A DNA stretch of 64,000 nucleotides from Melieria omissa. Taxonomy: Eukaryota; Arthropoda; Insecta; Diptera; Ulidiidae. The notes beneath the pieces are model-generated. The model saw only the letters and a program-made list of their open reading frames with translations, was not told the origin of the DNA and did no database searches. Positions 47,408 through 58,235 of this stretch are shown here, in pieces. The stretch lies in contig OZ020269.1 in NCBI GenBank assembly GCA_963971225.1, positions 33,625,264 to 33,689,263 of the forward strand, read 5' to 3'. The position numbers were made by a program, and so were the translations under genes. The first letter of the stretch is position 1. Each line of letters opens with the position of its first letter.

Positions 47408-47716
47408 TCACACTTTGAAGACATTTCCAATCGCTGCTGGGCCGCCACCTGTGCGATACGTCTCGCTCTTCTCCGCTGCAAGTTCCAGCTTAGACTTGCG
47501 CTTTTCCCTCAACGATTTCCAACGTCGCGACACACCCGTTTTGGCAGTAAAAGCATCAGCAAGATTTTGCCAGGCCTTCTCCTTCTGCTTCCAGCTAACG
47601 GCGTCCGACTTCTTGTTTTCCAGAACTCCTTTTCGTTGTTCCACCAGCTCCACAAGCACCAACTCCTGCACCGAAAAATTCTTGTTCCTGATTTTCTTTT
47701 TTGGTTCACCGTCCAT
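47408..47716 (-). CDS. Myb/SANT-like DNA-binding protein (102 aa)
   Basis: A single open frame from 47716. Residues 8-75 form a Myb/SANT-like domain: RNKNFSVQELVLVELVEQRK at the first helix, KQKEKAWQNLADAF in the second and VSRRWKSLREKRKSKLE in the third. It ends soon after with TGGGPAAIGN, while relatives continue much further, so it may lack its C-terminus or a further exon. Such proteins partner Harbinger transposases or are host regulators derived from them. No transposase is seen next to it. Repeated AGTTGAGAAAACG wording at 47836-47930 may be the element end. Pseudogene status cannot be ruled out. Confidence 0.6.
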   Translation of the reverse strand: MDGEPKKKIRNKNFSVQELVLVELVEQRKGVLENKKSDAVSWKQKEKAWQNLADAFTAKTGVSRRWKSLREKRKSKLELAAEKSETYRTGGGPAAIGNVFKV

Positions 47717-47732
47717 AGTTTTGTGTTCGTAA

Positions 47733-48520
47733 TTTGAAAAACAATTTTAATTTTTCAAAAACAGCTGATTGCGCCACCAAGTGCTGCCCATCGTAGACCA
47801 GAGTTGTCAAAAAAAGCAGACTTGTTAAATTTGTATTTATCAGGCAGTTGAGAAAACGAAAATAGTTACCGGGTACTTTAAAGTGAGGAATAACTAAAGG
47901 TCACTTTGTCGGTAAGTTGAGAAAACGGCTCTAAATATATTAACCCGAAAATTAAAAATTTTGAGTTGTGTCATATCGTGCTTCAACTCTCTCCAATTTA
48001 ACTTTAAGACACTTAGCAACTACAAAATATCCAAGTAACAGGTAACGGTTCATCCAAGTAACAGGTACCATACTTAAATTTTTATTAATTTTAATCATTT
48101 GACCGCACGAATTTTGTTAGCCACACGCGGCAGCATTGGCAGTCGAGCAATACACGGCACATCAAACGGTCAAACATTTAACACTCGCACAATGAAAAAA
48201 AATTATAAAAACGCGGAGCAACAAAACGGCACGTCTGCCCACGTGAAACTCTTCACTTGTAACTGGGCACATCTGATTGGTCACTTGTCATACTTTTTTT
48301 CGAATGTTTTCGCGCAACGATTCGCGGCTTGCCAATTGGTTTTAATTTTATGGCTTGTCATGTCCTCGTATTCTTCTATGTTGTGTATTTAAGTACTTAA
48401 TTCTTTAATAATAGCCGCAACAAAGTCTTGTTTAGTTTGTGAAGCTTCAAACACCTTAAATAATTTGCAATTTTCTAGAGACATTATTACACTTTTACAC
48501 TCGTATCACTCAATAAAAGA
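47733..48520. other. Non-coding stretch
   Basis: Contains the direct repeat AGTTGAGAAAACG (about 47838 and 47922) and otherwise AT-rich DNA. A 97-codon plus-strand frame at 48099-48392 has no family features. Confidence 0.4.
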
Positions 48521-48589
48521 TACACTAGTCAGAATAAGTTTGCGTACAAGGGGTACGTAGTTTTTTCATATGAAAAATAAATCACTTAA

Positions 48590-49318
48590 GGGGGTCGTCT
48601 AGTGTGAAGGCCGTATTTTTATGCCTTTTTTGACAGTCATTATTAAAAAAGCCGTTCAAGTAAAATAACTTTTGAATTTTATTTCTTCTTTGAGTACATA
48701 TCGACAAAGTTTTATAATTATTTGAAGCCAATCTATTGATTAGTATCGGAGTTACACCACTCAACAGGAAGACGTAAAAAAAAAAAGTTGCTCCACTGCT
48801 GCCATGATTCTGGGCGTTGTGATTATCTGAAATCAAAAAACCAAACGCCATTTCATTCCTGAGACTTCAAACTGCAAATTGAGCTAAAAGAAAGTTCGAA
48901 TTCCAAAAAAAAGTATTTTTTTGCCTAAACATAAAAAAAATATGAGTTTTTCGACTATTTTTCACGTGCATATAATTGAAGAAAAAAAAAAGTAACGAAG
49001 CAATCTTAATTCTTTTAGCTTAATTTGTAGTTGGACATGTACTCAAGATGGTGTAAAAAGTTGAGCATTAATAGTTAAATAGTTTTTGAGATATCGTGGC
49101 AGCAGTTTTGAAAAAACGTGTTTTGAGAAAAACGCGTTTTTAAGTTGGAAGTTGGAGGTATGCGCTCCGCATACCTACTCCGGTTTACAAGTGCAACTTG
49201 ATAACGGCTTCGAATTTACAAAAATCCATTTATACACGTCTTCTAAACATGTTTTAGAAGTGATTTATGAAAAAAAAACAAAAACGATTTTTTTGACCCG
49301 TCACACTAGACGACCCCC
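48590..49318. mobile_element. TTAA-flanked element nested in the Tc1-like copy
   Basis: 729 bp with ends GGGGGTCGTCTAGTGTGA, inverted on both sides, and TTAA at 48586-48589 and 49319-49322. TTAA targets are used by piggyBac and Kolobok elements. Short frames run from each end inward (one minus, one plus) but show no domain I can name. Confidence 0.88.
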
Positions 49319-49499
49319 TTAAAGTAATTTTTCAAAAACAAAATATTTTTGATTTTTTGCGTAAACTTAGTTCTTTTATTCCATTAAGATAATAATAACA
49401 AAAACTTGACCAAACTGTAAAAGGAGGGCCAAAAACAAAATATGTTATGAATTCACCTCAGAAAAAGTTTGCGTACAAGATGAGATTATGTAGTTAAAA

Positions 49500-50680
49500 T
49501 TCAATTGAAACTAAGTTTTGTCCAAAAATTAATAACTTTGTGAATTTTCTTTTCTCGCTTGAACTCCCTGCAGAAGTTTTGGCGCAAATTTTTTTTAATT
49601 CGGTGTTTTTTCAGCGGTTATTTTGTTATATCCTTGAGTTGTTGTATTGGTTAACTATATCTTAGAAGATGGAGTGTTGTTGGGCTCAGGGTTTAACTGA
49701 ACCCCTTATATACTCAATTAGGTGCACGGTAGGTGACTAGGGAGGGACTTTTGCAACTTTGTTGAGCCAGTTAATAGCAAACATAGCTTCGCATCGTATG
49801 CATTGCGCGCTAAGGTTGAAAAGATATGTTGGAATCTGATCCAAAGTTTTGAAACCTTGGCTTACATAAGCTTTTAGAATATGTAAATAACCCCCCGGAA
49901 ACATTTCTGAATAAAACAACACAGCCTGCTCACTCCTTTTCCTGACATGCAGCCCCATACCATATCTCCACATATGCTATGCTTCACTGTTAATTTCAGA
50001 TTTTTGTTATTAACAGGATCCTGTTCAAATTAGTTGATGCTTTTTAATTCCAAATATGCCAAACCATTAACCATCAAATAATAATGAAAGGTCCCACTTT
50101 CTATAGATAACAACATTTCGTTCCGGAAATCCGGTTTTTTAGACTCCTTGATGGACTCTTTTACGAAAGCAATTCTGTGCTCCTTGTAAGTAAGCTAAAT
50201 ATGGGCTTCTTACATGCTGTTATGTAGGGGAAGTATGTTTTTTTCAGAACTTTTCTTATAAAGTCACTGCTAATGGGGTTTATAAAATATTTCTGTACAT
50301 TTCTGAAGATATTGGATGCAACTAGCTTTAGATTGTGATGCACTGATCGCAAACAATCGAATCCTCTTGCTCGGGTAACTTAAGAAAATGGTCAGATCGT
50401 AGTAACCAAACAAGATTTTCTGTTTTTTTTTTAGATTTAAGATGGCTTTTTGAAATGACGAATGTGCTCTCCCAAAAGTTTCCCTAATTTCATGAAATTT
50501 TTTGTCAATTTTGAAAAGTTTTTGTAAGATTATTCTTTATCCATTTTTAATATTTTTCTGTTGAATTCTATTGCTTTCTATTAAATTTCAAGCACATATA
50601 CGGTTCCAAATAACTTACAAGTCCGTTTAATGTTCAATGGAATACAAATTTTCCAAAAAAAAAAAGAGCATAACCGGAAG
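49500..50680 (-). pseudogene. Tc1-like transposase remnant
   Basis: Position between the inner end boxes is where the transposase should be. The minus strand has MWRYGMGLHVRKRSE and later INWLNKVAKVPP near 49760, loosely like the NWL..K..PWPSQSPDLNP region, but no clean catalytic motif. Heavily decayed; the call rests mainly on the element's ends. Confidence 0.35.
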
Positions 50681-51193
50681 TTCCCGTTATTAGTTTTGTA
50701 CGCAAACTTATTCTGCACCGTTTTGTGAGTATATTGTCAATAAATACGAATACATGGAAAATTATTATTTTAATTCATCTAAAACAGAACAAAAAGTGCA
50801 GTTAAGGCATATATGAATAATGTGGATAAGTTTTTATAAACAGAGAACCCATTTTTGAGGTCAAAATTAATCATAAAATATTTTTGACTTGCCTGTACGC
50901 AAACTTATTCTGACTAGTGTATACTGCGAATTATATTTGGAAATACTATTTCAGCGTTTTTGTTCAAATATTGAATATGACTAAGCTGTTCGTGGAAATG
51001 TAAGTATTATGATGGAAAAAATATTGTTTTAACTTCAGAAATAAAAAAGATAAAAGAGTGAATTTCGCATAACGGTTTCCCACGCCTACTCCCCATACAA
51101 ACTTTATTTTTAAGAATATTAAAAGAGGCAAACATTTTGTTGCCATCCATTAAAATCCTCTTTAGACGAAGAAATTTGAATTACGTAAAATAA

Positions 51194-51961
51194 CACAGAG
51201 CAACAAATTTCGACTTTTGGTCGGCTTTTCTGGGTTTGACATCAGTTCTAGGGTAATTGGGTACCGCTGATTTCGAATCCGCAAACCGTTTTTAAAACTT
51301 AGTTTCCGTTTTCGCAAAAAATGGGCGTGTCACTTTTTCGGATTTTCCCTGACTTTTTGCACGTTTTCGATTGTAATTTCTAAATCAACAAACCGATTGA
51401 CATGGTTTTCTCTTCGTGGCATTTGCAACATCTCACGGCTTCTTTTCCAATGTAATTTATTTTTATAAGTTAAAAAATTCCGCGGTAATTGGACCTCAAA
51501 GTCGGAAAATATGGAATTTCAAGGCGTTTTCTTGGATGGTCAAAAACATGCACATTTTTCTTAAATCTATTAATGAGTTAGGTGTTAAATGAAAGCGGAA
51601 ACATCAAATAATACAACACAGACAATTTATTTGGCGTGGTTCCCATTCTTATCGAAATAATAGGAAAAATGTGCCATCGTGATTTTCATCAATTTTCACA
51701 CTTTTTCCTTAAAAAAATTAGAGCCTCAAAATATGCACAGATTTTTATTTTTTTTTTAATAAACAACAGTTTTTTGGTTTGTTGCTTTGCTTATACTTCA
51801 GACCAGCACACAAAAAGTATGCCTGTTTTTATGACGACAGTTTTCAATTTGAGCTAAATTGGTAAGCAAAAACAAGATATTTACTTTGCTTAAGAAATTT
51901 CAAGGAAAAGGGGAAAATAAATTAATCGGGTTTCAGTCTTCACAAAGTACGCGATTCAAAG
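51194..51961 (+). repeat. Element B left inverted arm
   Basis: Inverted partner of 54258-55014; similarity stops after CGCGATTCAAAGA. Confidence 0.9.
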
Positions 51962-52054
51962 ACAAACTATATTATAAAGCTGCTGTAATTGCTAGTTTTA
52001 TATTGTAAAAGAATAGTTACTGTTATTATGATAAGACAAAATTCTTGTGACCAA

Positions 52055-52205
52055 CAAGCACTCAAGCAAAAGAACAAACGAATAAACGAACAAATGAACA
52101 AGCGAACAAAATAACAAATGAACTAATGAACAAATAAACAAACGAACAAATGAAGAAATGGAGAAACGAACAAACGAACAAACAAACAAACAAACAAACA
52201 AATAA
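52055..52205 (+). repeat. Degenerate (GAACAAAC/T)n minisatellite in element B
   Basis: Repeated 4- and 8-base steps of GAAC, AAAC and AAAT lie between the gene and the left arm. The apparent minus-strand frames with FVCLFVCSFV repeats come from this tract and are not genes. Confidence 0.85.
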
Positions 52206-52249
52206 ACATTCATTACATACTATATAGATTACATGTTTAGATGTAAACA

Positions 52250-53990
52250 TTAAATATTTATGTAATCTCTTTCAAAATCTTGACGTCGTCTCTTTGCTGA
52301 TCTTTTATATATGGGTTGTGAGATGTCTCTTCTAAGGTTCCAACAATAATCTGCCAACATTGAAACGTTCCATTTCCCTTGATAACGTTTTTCCATGTTA
52401 GAGATATCTTGATGGAATCGTTCTCCATGTTCATCGCTTAGTGCACCACAGTTATCCGGAAAAAAGTCCAAATGGGAGTGCAAAATGTTAATTTTGAGAG
52501 ACATGTTGCATCCTAGCGCATGATAAGATGACAACATTTTTTCAACAAGTTCAACATAATTTTGACTTCTCTTGTTGCCCAAAAAGTTCATGGCTACGAG
52601 TCGAAAATCATTCCAAGCAGCTTTTTCCTTGTCTTGTAAAATATCATCAAAATGTTTATCTTCATCAAACATCAAAATGTTTATCTTTAAACATTTTGTG
52701 AATTTGGGGACCAACAAAAATACCTTCTTTTATTTTAGCTTCACTCAATCTGGCAAACTTTTGACGAAGATATTGAAACGCTGCTCCGGTTTTATCCATT
52801 GCCTTTACAAAGTTTTTCATAAGCCCCAATTTAATATGTAATGGTAATGGTGGAAGCAATATGTTTTTCGGGTCAACTAAAGGCTCATTTTGTACATTTT
52901 TCAGCCCTGGTTGAAGTAAACGACGTACAGGCCAGTGTCTTTTTGTAAAATGGTCTTCTCTAGCACGACTATTCCATTCGCAGATAAAACAACAAAATTT
53001 TGTGTAACCAGATTGCAATCCAAGCAGAAGGGCAACAACTTTCAAGTCTCCGCAGATTTGCCACTTTTCTTCATTGTATCTGATATGTAACAGAAGCATT
53101 TTCATATTTTCATATGTTTCTTTCATATGGACTGCATAGCCGATTGGAATTGAGGGTAACATATTTCTATGGTGCAGTAAAACGGCCTTCAAACTAAATT
53201 TGGAACTGTCTATGAATAATCTCCATTCGTTCTTGTTATACGCTATGTTGAGCGATTCCATCAAGCCACCAACATTTTTGCAAACAACTAGACTGTCAGC
53301 TGTTTCAAAATGTTGTGTTAATTGATTTTGGCGGGTACGAAAAGAAGTAATAGCAACATCATCATCCAAAAGATTCCACTGTTGCAGCCGTGACGCTAAC
53401 AGTTCAGATTTGTTTTTTGGCAATTGTAAGTCCCTTACAAGATCGTTTAATTCTGCTTGTGTAATCTTGTGTGGCTGCTGCGCCGACATATTACATTCAA
53501 ATACTACCTCGGGTGGATTTAATGGCAAGTCGAAAGAATTTTCTTGCTCTGTGCCATCGTTACAACATGATTTAGGACGTTTTGGAACTGGAAATTTATC
53601 ACTGTGAGGCAAAGGACGAACAGCTGAAGGTATATTTGGATAAATAATTGCGCTTTTCTTTTTCTGCGATACTCCATTACCTTTTGAAATAGGCGTCGTC
53701 AAACAGAAATAGCAATCAGATGCATGATTTTCTGGTTCTCGCCATTGCATTGGCACTGCAAAACGAAAACTCTTTCGTCCGCCGCTCATCCACTTTCTTA
53801 GACCCATTGCGCAAGTTTTGCACGAATAATGCGGTGCCCACTTTTTGTCTTGATGCAAGATTCTGTCACCAAAATAAAAAAAATACGCGTCTTGTATTAG
53901 TGGCGTTAGTGAACATTTTTGTTTCAAAAATATTACTTCGCCACATATATAGCAGAAATTATTTGCATTATTTACACAATTTCGCGACAT
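52250..53990 (-). pseudogene. Element B transposase-like gene, frameshifted
   Basis: Homologous to the element A protein throughout. From 53990 the frame carries the paired cysteines (FCYIC, SCKTC, CYFC), a proline-rich linker, LFIDSS (first D), GDLKVVALLLG (second D), CCFICEW (CxxC) and LPLHIKLG. Near 52690 a 25-bp tandem duplication of GATAAACATTTTGATG-TTTGATGAA shifts the frame. The remainder (52250-52680) carries LDFFPDNCGALSDEHGERFHQDI with the E and H. There is no intron at the site used in element A. Only this duplication breaks it, so inactivation is recent. Confidence 0.88.
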
Positions 53991-54257
53991 TTTATTTATT
54001 AAATAGCGACAAATAGGAAAAATGTGCTTGATATCAAAAGCAATCTGACGAATGAATAAAAATCTATAAAATCATCCAATGCATGAATGACACACAAATA
54101 GTTGCCTGCCTGCTAAATATTTTTAGATGACTTCAGCTCATCGGAAAACGCCAGTAAAATATAAAATAAGGTATTTGAAGATGATGTTGTTTGATCGTTC
54201 CTATGGCAGCTATATAATATAGTTGGCCGATCTTGTCCAAATTTTGTGAGAATATCT

Positions 54258-55014
54258 TTGAATCGCGTACTTTGTGAAGACTGAAACCCGATTAATTTAT
54301 TTTCCCCTTTTCCTTGAAATTTCTTAAGCAAAGTAAATTTCTTGTTTTTGCTTACCAATTTAGCTCAAATTGAAAACTGTCGTCATAAAAACAGGCATAC
54401 TTTTTGTGTGCTGGTCTGAAGTATAAGCAAAGCAACAAACCAAAAAACTGTTGTTTATTAAAAAAAAAAATAAAAATCTGTGCATATTTTGAGGCTCTAA
54501 TTTTTTTAAGGAAAAAGTGTGAAAATTGATGAAAATCACGATGGCACATTTTTCCCATTATTTCGGTAAGAATGGGAACCACGCCAAATAAATTGTCTGT
54601 GTTGTATTATTTGATGTTTCCGCTTTCATTTAACACCTAACTCATTAATAGATTTAAGAAAAATGTGCATGTTTTTGACCATCCAAGAAAACGCCTTGAA
54701 ATTCCATATTTTCCGACTTTGAGGTCCAATTACCGCGGAATTTTAAAACTTATAAAAATAAATGATATTGGAAAAGAAGCCGTGAGATGTTGCAAATGCC
54801 ACGAAGAGAAAACCATGTCAACCGGTTTGTTGATTTAGAAATTACAATCGAAAACGTGCAAAAAGTCAGGGAAAATCCGAAAAAGTGACACGCCCATTTT
54901 TTGCGAAAACGGAAACTAAGTTTTAAAAACGGTTTGCGGATTCGAAATCAGCGGTACCCAATTACCCTAGAACTGATGTCAAACCCAGAAAAGCCATTTT
55001 ACTGTTGATCAGTG
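54258..55014 (-). repeat. Element B right inverted arm
   Basis: Inverted partner of 51194-51961; ends at the TAA duplication. Confidence 0.9.
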
Positions 55015-55308
55015 TAATTTATAACGGGTAAAATAATTGCGGGTAAAAATAATTTATAAAATCTTATGAACGGCGTCATACATCTTTATTTTGAACTTTT
55101 TATGAAAAACTCATAAATTTTTTTTATTTGTTTCATAAAGTTCGTGAAACTCGATTATAAACAATTCGTTCGGTCTGCTCATACTAATGCATGTGAATTA
55201 TAAAGTTTCAAAAAAATTTGTTTAAGTTAGCCATGCTTTGTTTGAATCTCAGTTCGAATTTTGACATAATGACATGGAATTTTCGCAAGAAAACAATCAC
55301 CCGCACTC

Positions 55309-55644
55309 TTATTTTGAATTCTCTCCATACGTAGCATACCTTGTTAATTTACCTTGCGGTTCACGTAGGAGTCGCCGGTCGGGCACCTTGCTGTCGTCGT
55401 CTGGAGTGTGCAGTCCGCAGGATGTCGATGGGATGCAGCATCGTGTGATGTGCCACCCATCCTCCTTGCAACTGTTTGGCGAGTCGCAAGCCCCCGTTTC
55501 ATGGGACCGGGGCAAACAGTTGCGGCAGTAGCTGTGCGCGTGCACGACATCGTCGCGTTGGCCGGGGTTCATGGCAATGAACACGCGGCAGAACCTCAAG
55601 GCGTGAGGGCGATGGTATAGCTGGTATCTATGTGTCTTGTCCAT
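55309..55644 (-). pseudogene. Gag zinc-knuckle fragment, BEL/Pao-like
   Basis: The frame reads RPHALRFCRVFIAMNPGQR, then YCRNCLPRSHETGACDS-type wording followed by a second C..C..H segment. A C-x2-C-x4-H-x4-C knuckle after an FIAM..QR segment is typical of gag of BEL/Pao LTR retrotransposons. It is short, has no protease or RT next to it, and is not in the expected order relative to the integrase fragment at 56839-57102, so it is a separate scrap. Confidence 0.65.
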
Positions 55645-55989
55645 GGCAGCGCTGTGGAGAAAGAACAGAAGAACCAGCCTTTAGTGTCTTATATTGGTAG
55701 GATACTTATAATGGATACCCAGAGTCTCCTACGGGTAAAATGTATCTTAAATAAATCAAAAATAAATATGAAATAATGCATTACCAATTAGCTATGATGA
55801 CTTGTCGCCATTAATAAATTTTTCCTTCATAAACTGACGCTCGTCCGACAGGCTCCATACGTGAGAGTCGTGCGATGCTCCTCCGTGACATGCATTCACT
55901 GCTCTTATGCGCATTCTATGATCGCATATCTAATATAGCAAAAAACACGGTCGCAACATATGACATTGAAACACATCATATTTACAACA

Positions 55990-56604
55990 AAATGTTACAA
56001 AGTATCACTTACAATCATTGCATTAATGCTGTGTTTCAGTTTGCGATTGAAAAACAAATTTTCGAATTTTTTTTGACGGCCTCACCACTTGGATGTGAGT
56101 GCCATCAACAGCTCCAATAATCCCTGGGATTCCCGACATTGTGTAAAAAAAATGCTTCGCAGCTCGCTTCTTCTCATCGCTTAGAATAAAATGTATGTGC
56201 CTTGGGCATAACACATTTTCATTTGCATTGCAAACCTCTGCAATGCAATTAGAAACAGTTTGTTGTGCCAAGCCAGCAAATCGGTCTTGCCCGATTTGGT
56301 GTTGGTAGCCACCTTGCCCAAGAAACTTAAGGGTAGCATCCAACTTGTTTGTGGGTGTTACTGCCGTCGATCGTACACTTGTTGGCAGCTCCCCAACAAT
56401 GCTCTCCAACACATACCGAAACGCTTCCTTGTTGAGCCGGAAATTTCGCACAAACCTACAAATGAAAACATTTTCAAAAACATATATTTAACAAACTGTA
56501 TCTTACACTGCATCCGTCAACTGCATAATATTAACACCGTCGCGTAACATTTTACGTTCCACTCGCTCATCTTCATTATCCATCCATAAGGCAACCGAAT
56601 CCAT
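55990..56604 (-). pseudogene. Second PIF/Harbinger transposase, N-terminal part only
   Basis: Exon 1 is 56604-56507 (MDSVALWMDNEDE start), intron GTAAGA..TTGTAG, exon 2 from 56455 downwards with FRLNKEAFRYVLE, LKFLGQGGYQHQIG and IIGAVDGTHIQVV holding the first catalytic D. A frameshift lies near 56060; beyond it the expected FNRKLKHSINAMI appears in another frame and then a GTAAGT donor. The second D and the E are missing from the following sequence, so the gene is truncated. It differs clearly from the Harbinger at 4727-6043. Confidence 0.85.
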
Positions 56605-56609
56605 TTTAA

Positions 56610-56838
56610 ACACAATTAAATATTTGTTTACTTTCAATGTTTACTATTTTTGACATTTCTATTAATAGATGCTGCCAACTTCAATTAATACATCCGAAAG
56701 TACTGCCAAAAATACTTCTAATTAATGGCAGCACTTTTCACTCGATCCGAAAATCTTACATAGTACGAATTTAAATTCGGATCGAATTCAACTTTCGAGC
56801 AGTTTCAACTTTCGAATCGAGTTACATAGTAACCCCCC
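56610..56838 (-). mobile_element. End of the second Harbinger element in BEL/Pao integrase
   Basis: Sequence between the transposase start and 56838 has short inverted repeats (TTCAACTTTCGA) and ends GAGTTACATAGTAACC at the point where the integrase frame (..ARIEAIL) breaks off. This marks the insertion edge. The opposite end is not found. Confidence 0.55.
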
Positions 56839-57102
56839 AGGATGGCCTCAATTCTAGCAAGAAGAGTTGTGAACTCCACGAAGTTGAACTTGTGATGGCC
56901 GGCAGTCTTCTTGAGATGAGATTTGAAATTCTTGACTGCGGATTCCCACAACCCGCCCATATGAGGTGCACTGGGGGGAATGAAAACCCAATCGACTCCT
57001 TGAGTGAAATACTTCTTCAGGATGTCGTTGGATACCTCTTTGGAGAATTTGAGGAACTCTCGGCTCATAGCTCTGTGGGCGCCAACGAACGTAAATATTC
57101 AA
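56839..57102 (-). pseudogene. BEL/Pao integrase fragment
   Basis: The frame carries FVGAHRAMSREFLKF, then WVFIPPSAPHMGGLWES, then LLARIEAIL. The PPSAPHMGGLWE block holds the catalytic E of BEL/Pao integrases. Both sides are cut: the downstream side by the Harbinger end, the upstream side by unrelated DNA near 57105. No LTRs seen. Confidence 0.88.
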
Positions 57103-57269
57103 AAAAATTTCTGATAGTATTCAAACATTTTTTTTTACAGTTTTGACAGTTTTGGATGGACCAAATCCTGTTAAGACATTGCTAAAGCAATTGAAATTTT
57201 TCCATATTTCATTGTTTACCTGGCTTAAGTATGTCAACAATCAAACGTAACTTTTCCCGAAAAGTATAA

Positions 57270-58060
57270 AATGGTAATTTCATCTACAAAAATTGTATCT
57301 AGTATTGTTAACAATAGACGAGATGCAGTGTGGGTAACAAGACTCTGCAAAGGCACAAACCACAGTTTTACCTCATTTTTCGTTGGTTTTTTGCCAAAAT
57401 TTCATACTGGTGCTTGGAAAGGCTACAATCAGTTAAAATTGCAGTTGCGAGTTCAGCATCCATTTTAGTGCAAACAACTTTATTTGTTGTTCATGACTGC
57501 CACAACGTTACGGATGCGTCCAGTGAAGAATCCAATTTTTGTAACAATTTTGCGCCTTCTACATTTCCTTTCTTGCGAAAACTAGACGATGCCGCAAATG
57601 AAAGCATTTCAGGTTAATTTTTTCTTAATTCTGTTAAATAGAAATGTAATTTGAATCAACTGAAGTCTTATTCGATTAAATTTTCTCCTTATTCAATATT
57701 TAATACTTGTAAATACTGCATACCTGCGGTTCCTCTCATTTTTTTGTGAATAGCTTAGCTCACAAAAATTCGGGTTTTTCCTTAGCCTACGAAGAAGGTT
57801 TGATTCAGCCATTTTGTGGATCTCTGCAGGCTTCTGCGGCTTCGCCTTAATTTTGCACATCTTTTGTTCCAGTTTGTTATGCAATTTTCTTATGTATTCA
57901 GAAGGCAGTGCGCTTGCACCATTTACCTCTAAATATTTTTGTATATCTCGTGTTATTTCTTTGAAGTTTTCGCATTTTCCGCTCATAAACAAATTGCATA
58001 TAACTCGATTGCTTATTTGCAACCAAGGACCTAGAGTTCTGAAGAGAACCAGCTGACGGT
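57270..58060 (-). pseudogene. Transposon-like gene remnant, family unnamed
   Basis: A minus-strand frame from 58022 (ISNRVICNLFMSGKCENFKE) runs through KLEQKMCKIKAKPQKPAE and RKNPNFCELSYSQKNERNRRY to a GTATGC donor near 57721. Beyond it, EMLSFAASSSFRKKGN appears near 57600 and, after a stop, LTDCSLSKHQYEILAKNQRK near 57430. This order and wording recall the N-terminus of a large group of unnamed insect transposon proteins. No catalytic part is present. The function is not known to me; a decayed host gene is possible. Confidence 0.4.
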
Positions 58061-58235
58061 TAAGATCTCATAAATTCAAATAACAAGTTTGGATAACTTC
58101 ACGAACACCAAACACATTTATTGATAAAAAGCATTGAACATATGAAACTTGAAACTTATAAACATTGTGGGAATTTCACTCGGAAATTTTATTAATAACA
58201 ATAGTGGAAGAGTACATAAATATTTCTAAACAATG

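Larger units (their letters stand above)
48523..50919. mobile_element. Tc1-like element with two-box ends, decayed
   Basis: Ends CACTAGTCAGAATAAGTTTG are inverted at both sides and flanked by TA (48521-48522 and 50920-50921). The AAGTTTGCGTACA box recurs inside both arms (about 49467 and 50695), the IR/DR layout known in Bari and Sleeping Beauty type elements. Subtracting the nested MITE leaves about 1.66 kb, the normal size for Tc1-like elements. Confidence 0.88.
51194..55014 (-). mobile_element. Element B: DNA transposon with ~760-bp inverted repeats
   Basis: Outer ends CACAGAGCAACA (left) and inverted CACTGATCAACAG (right), flanked by TAA at 51191-51193 and 55015-55017. The inverted arms (51194 to about 51961 and about 54258 to 55014) are nearly identical apart from the outer 30 bp. 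One antisense gene homologous to that of element A lies in the centre, so A and B are distant members of one superfamily. Near identity of arms points to recent movement or to arm-to-arm conversion. Confidence 0.92.

Noticed and set aside
52062..52250. Minus-strand frames with FVCLFVCSFV repeats that look like a membrane protein
   Set aside because: Produced by the GAAC/AAAC minisatellite in element B.
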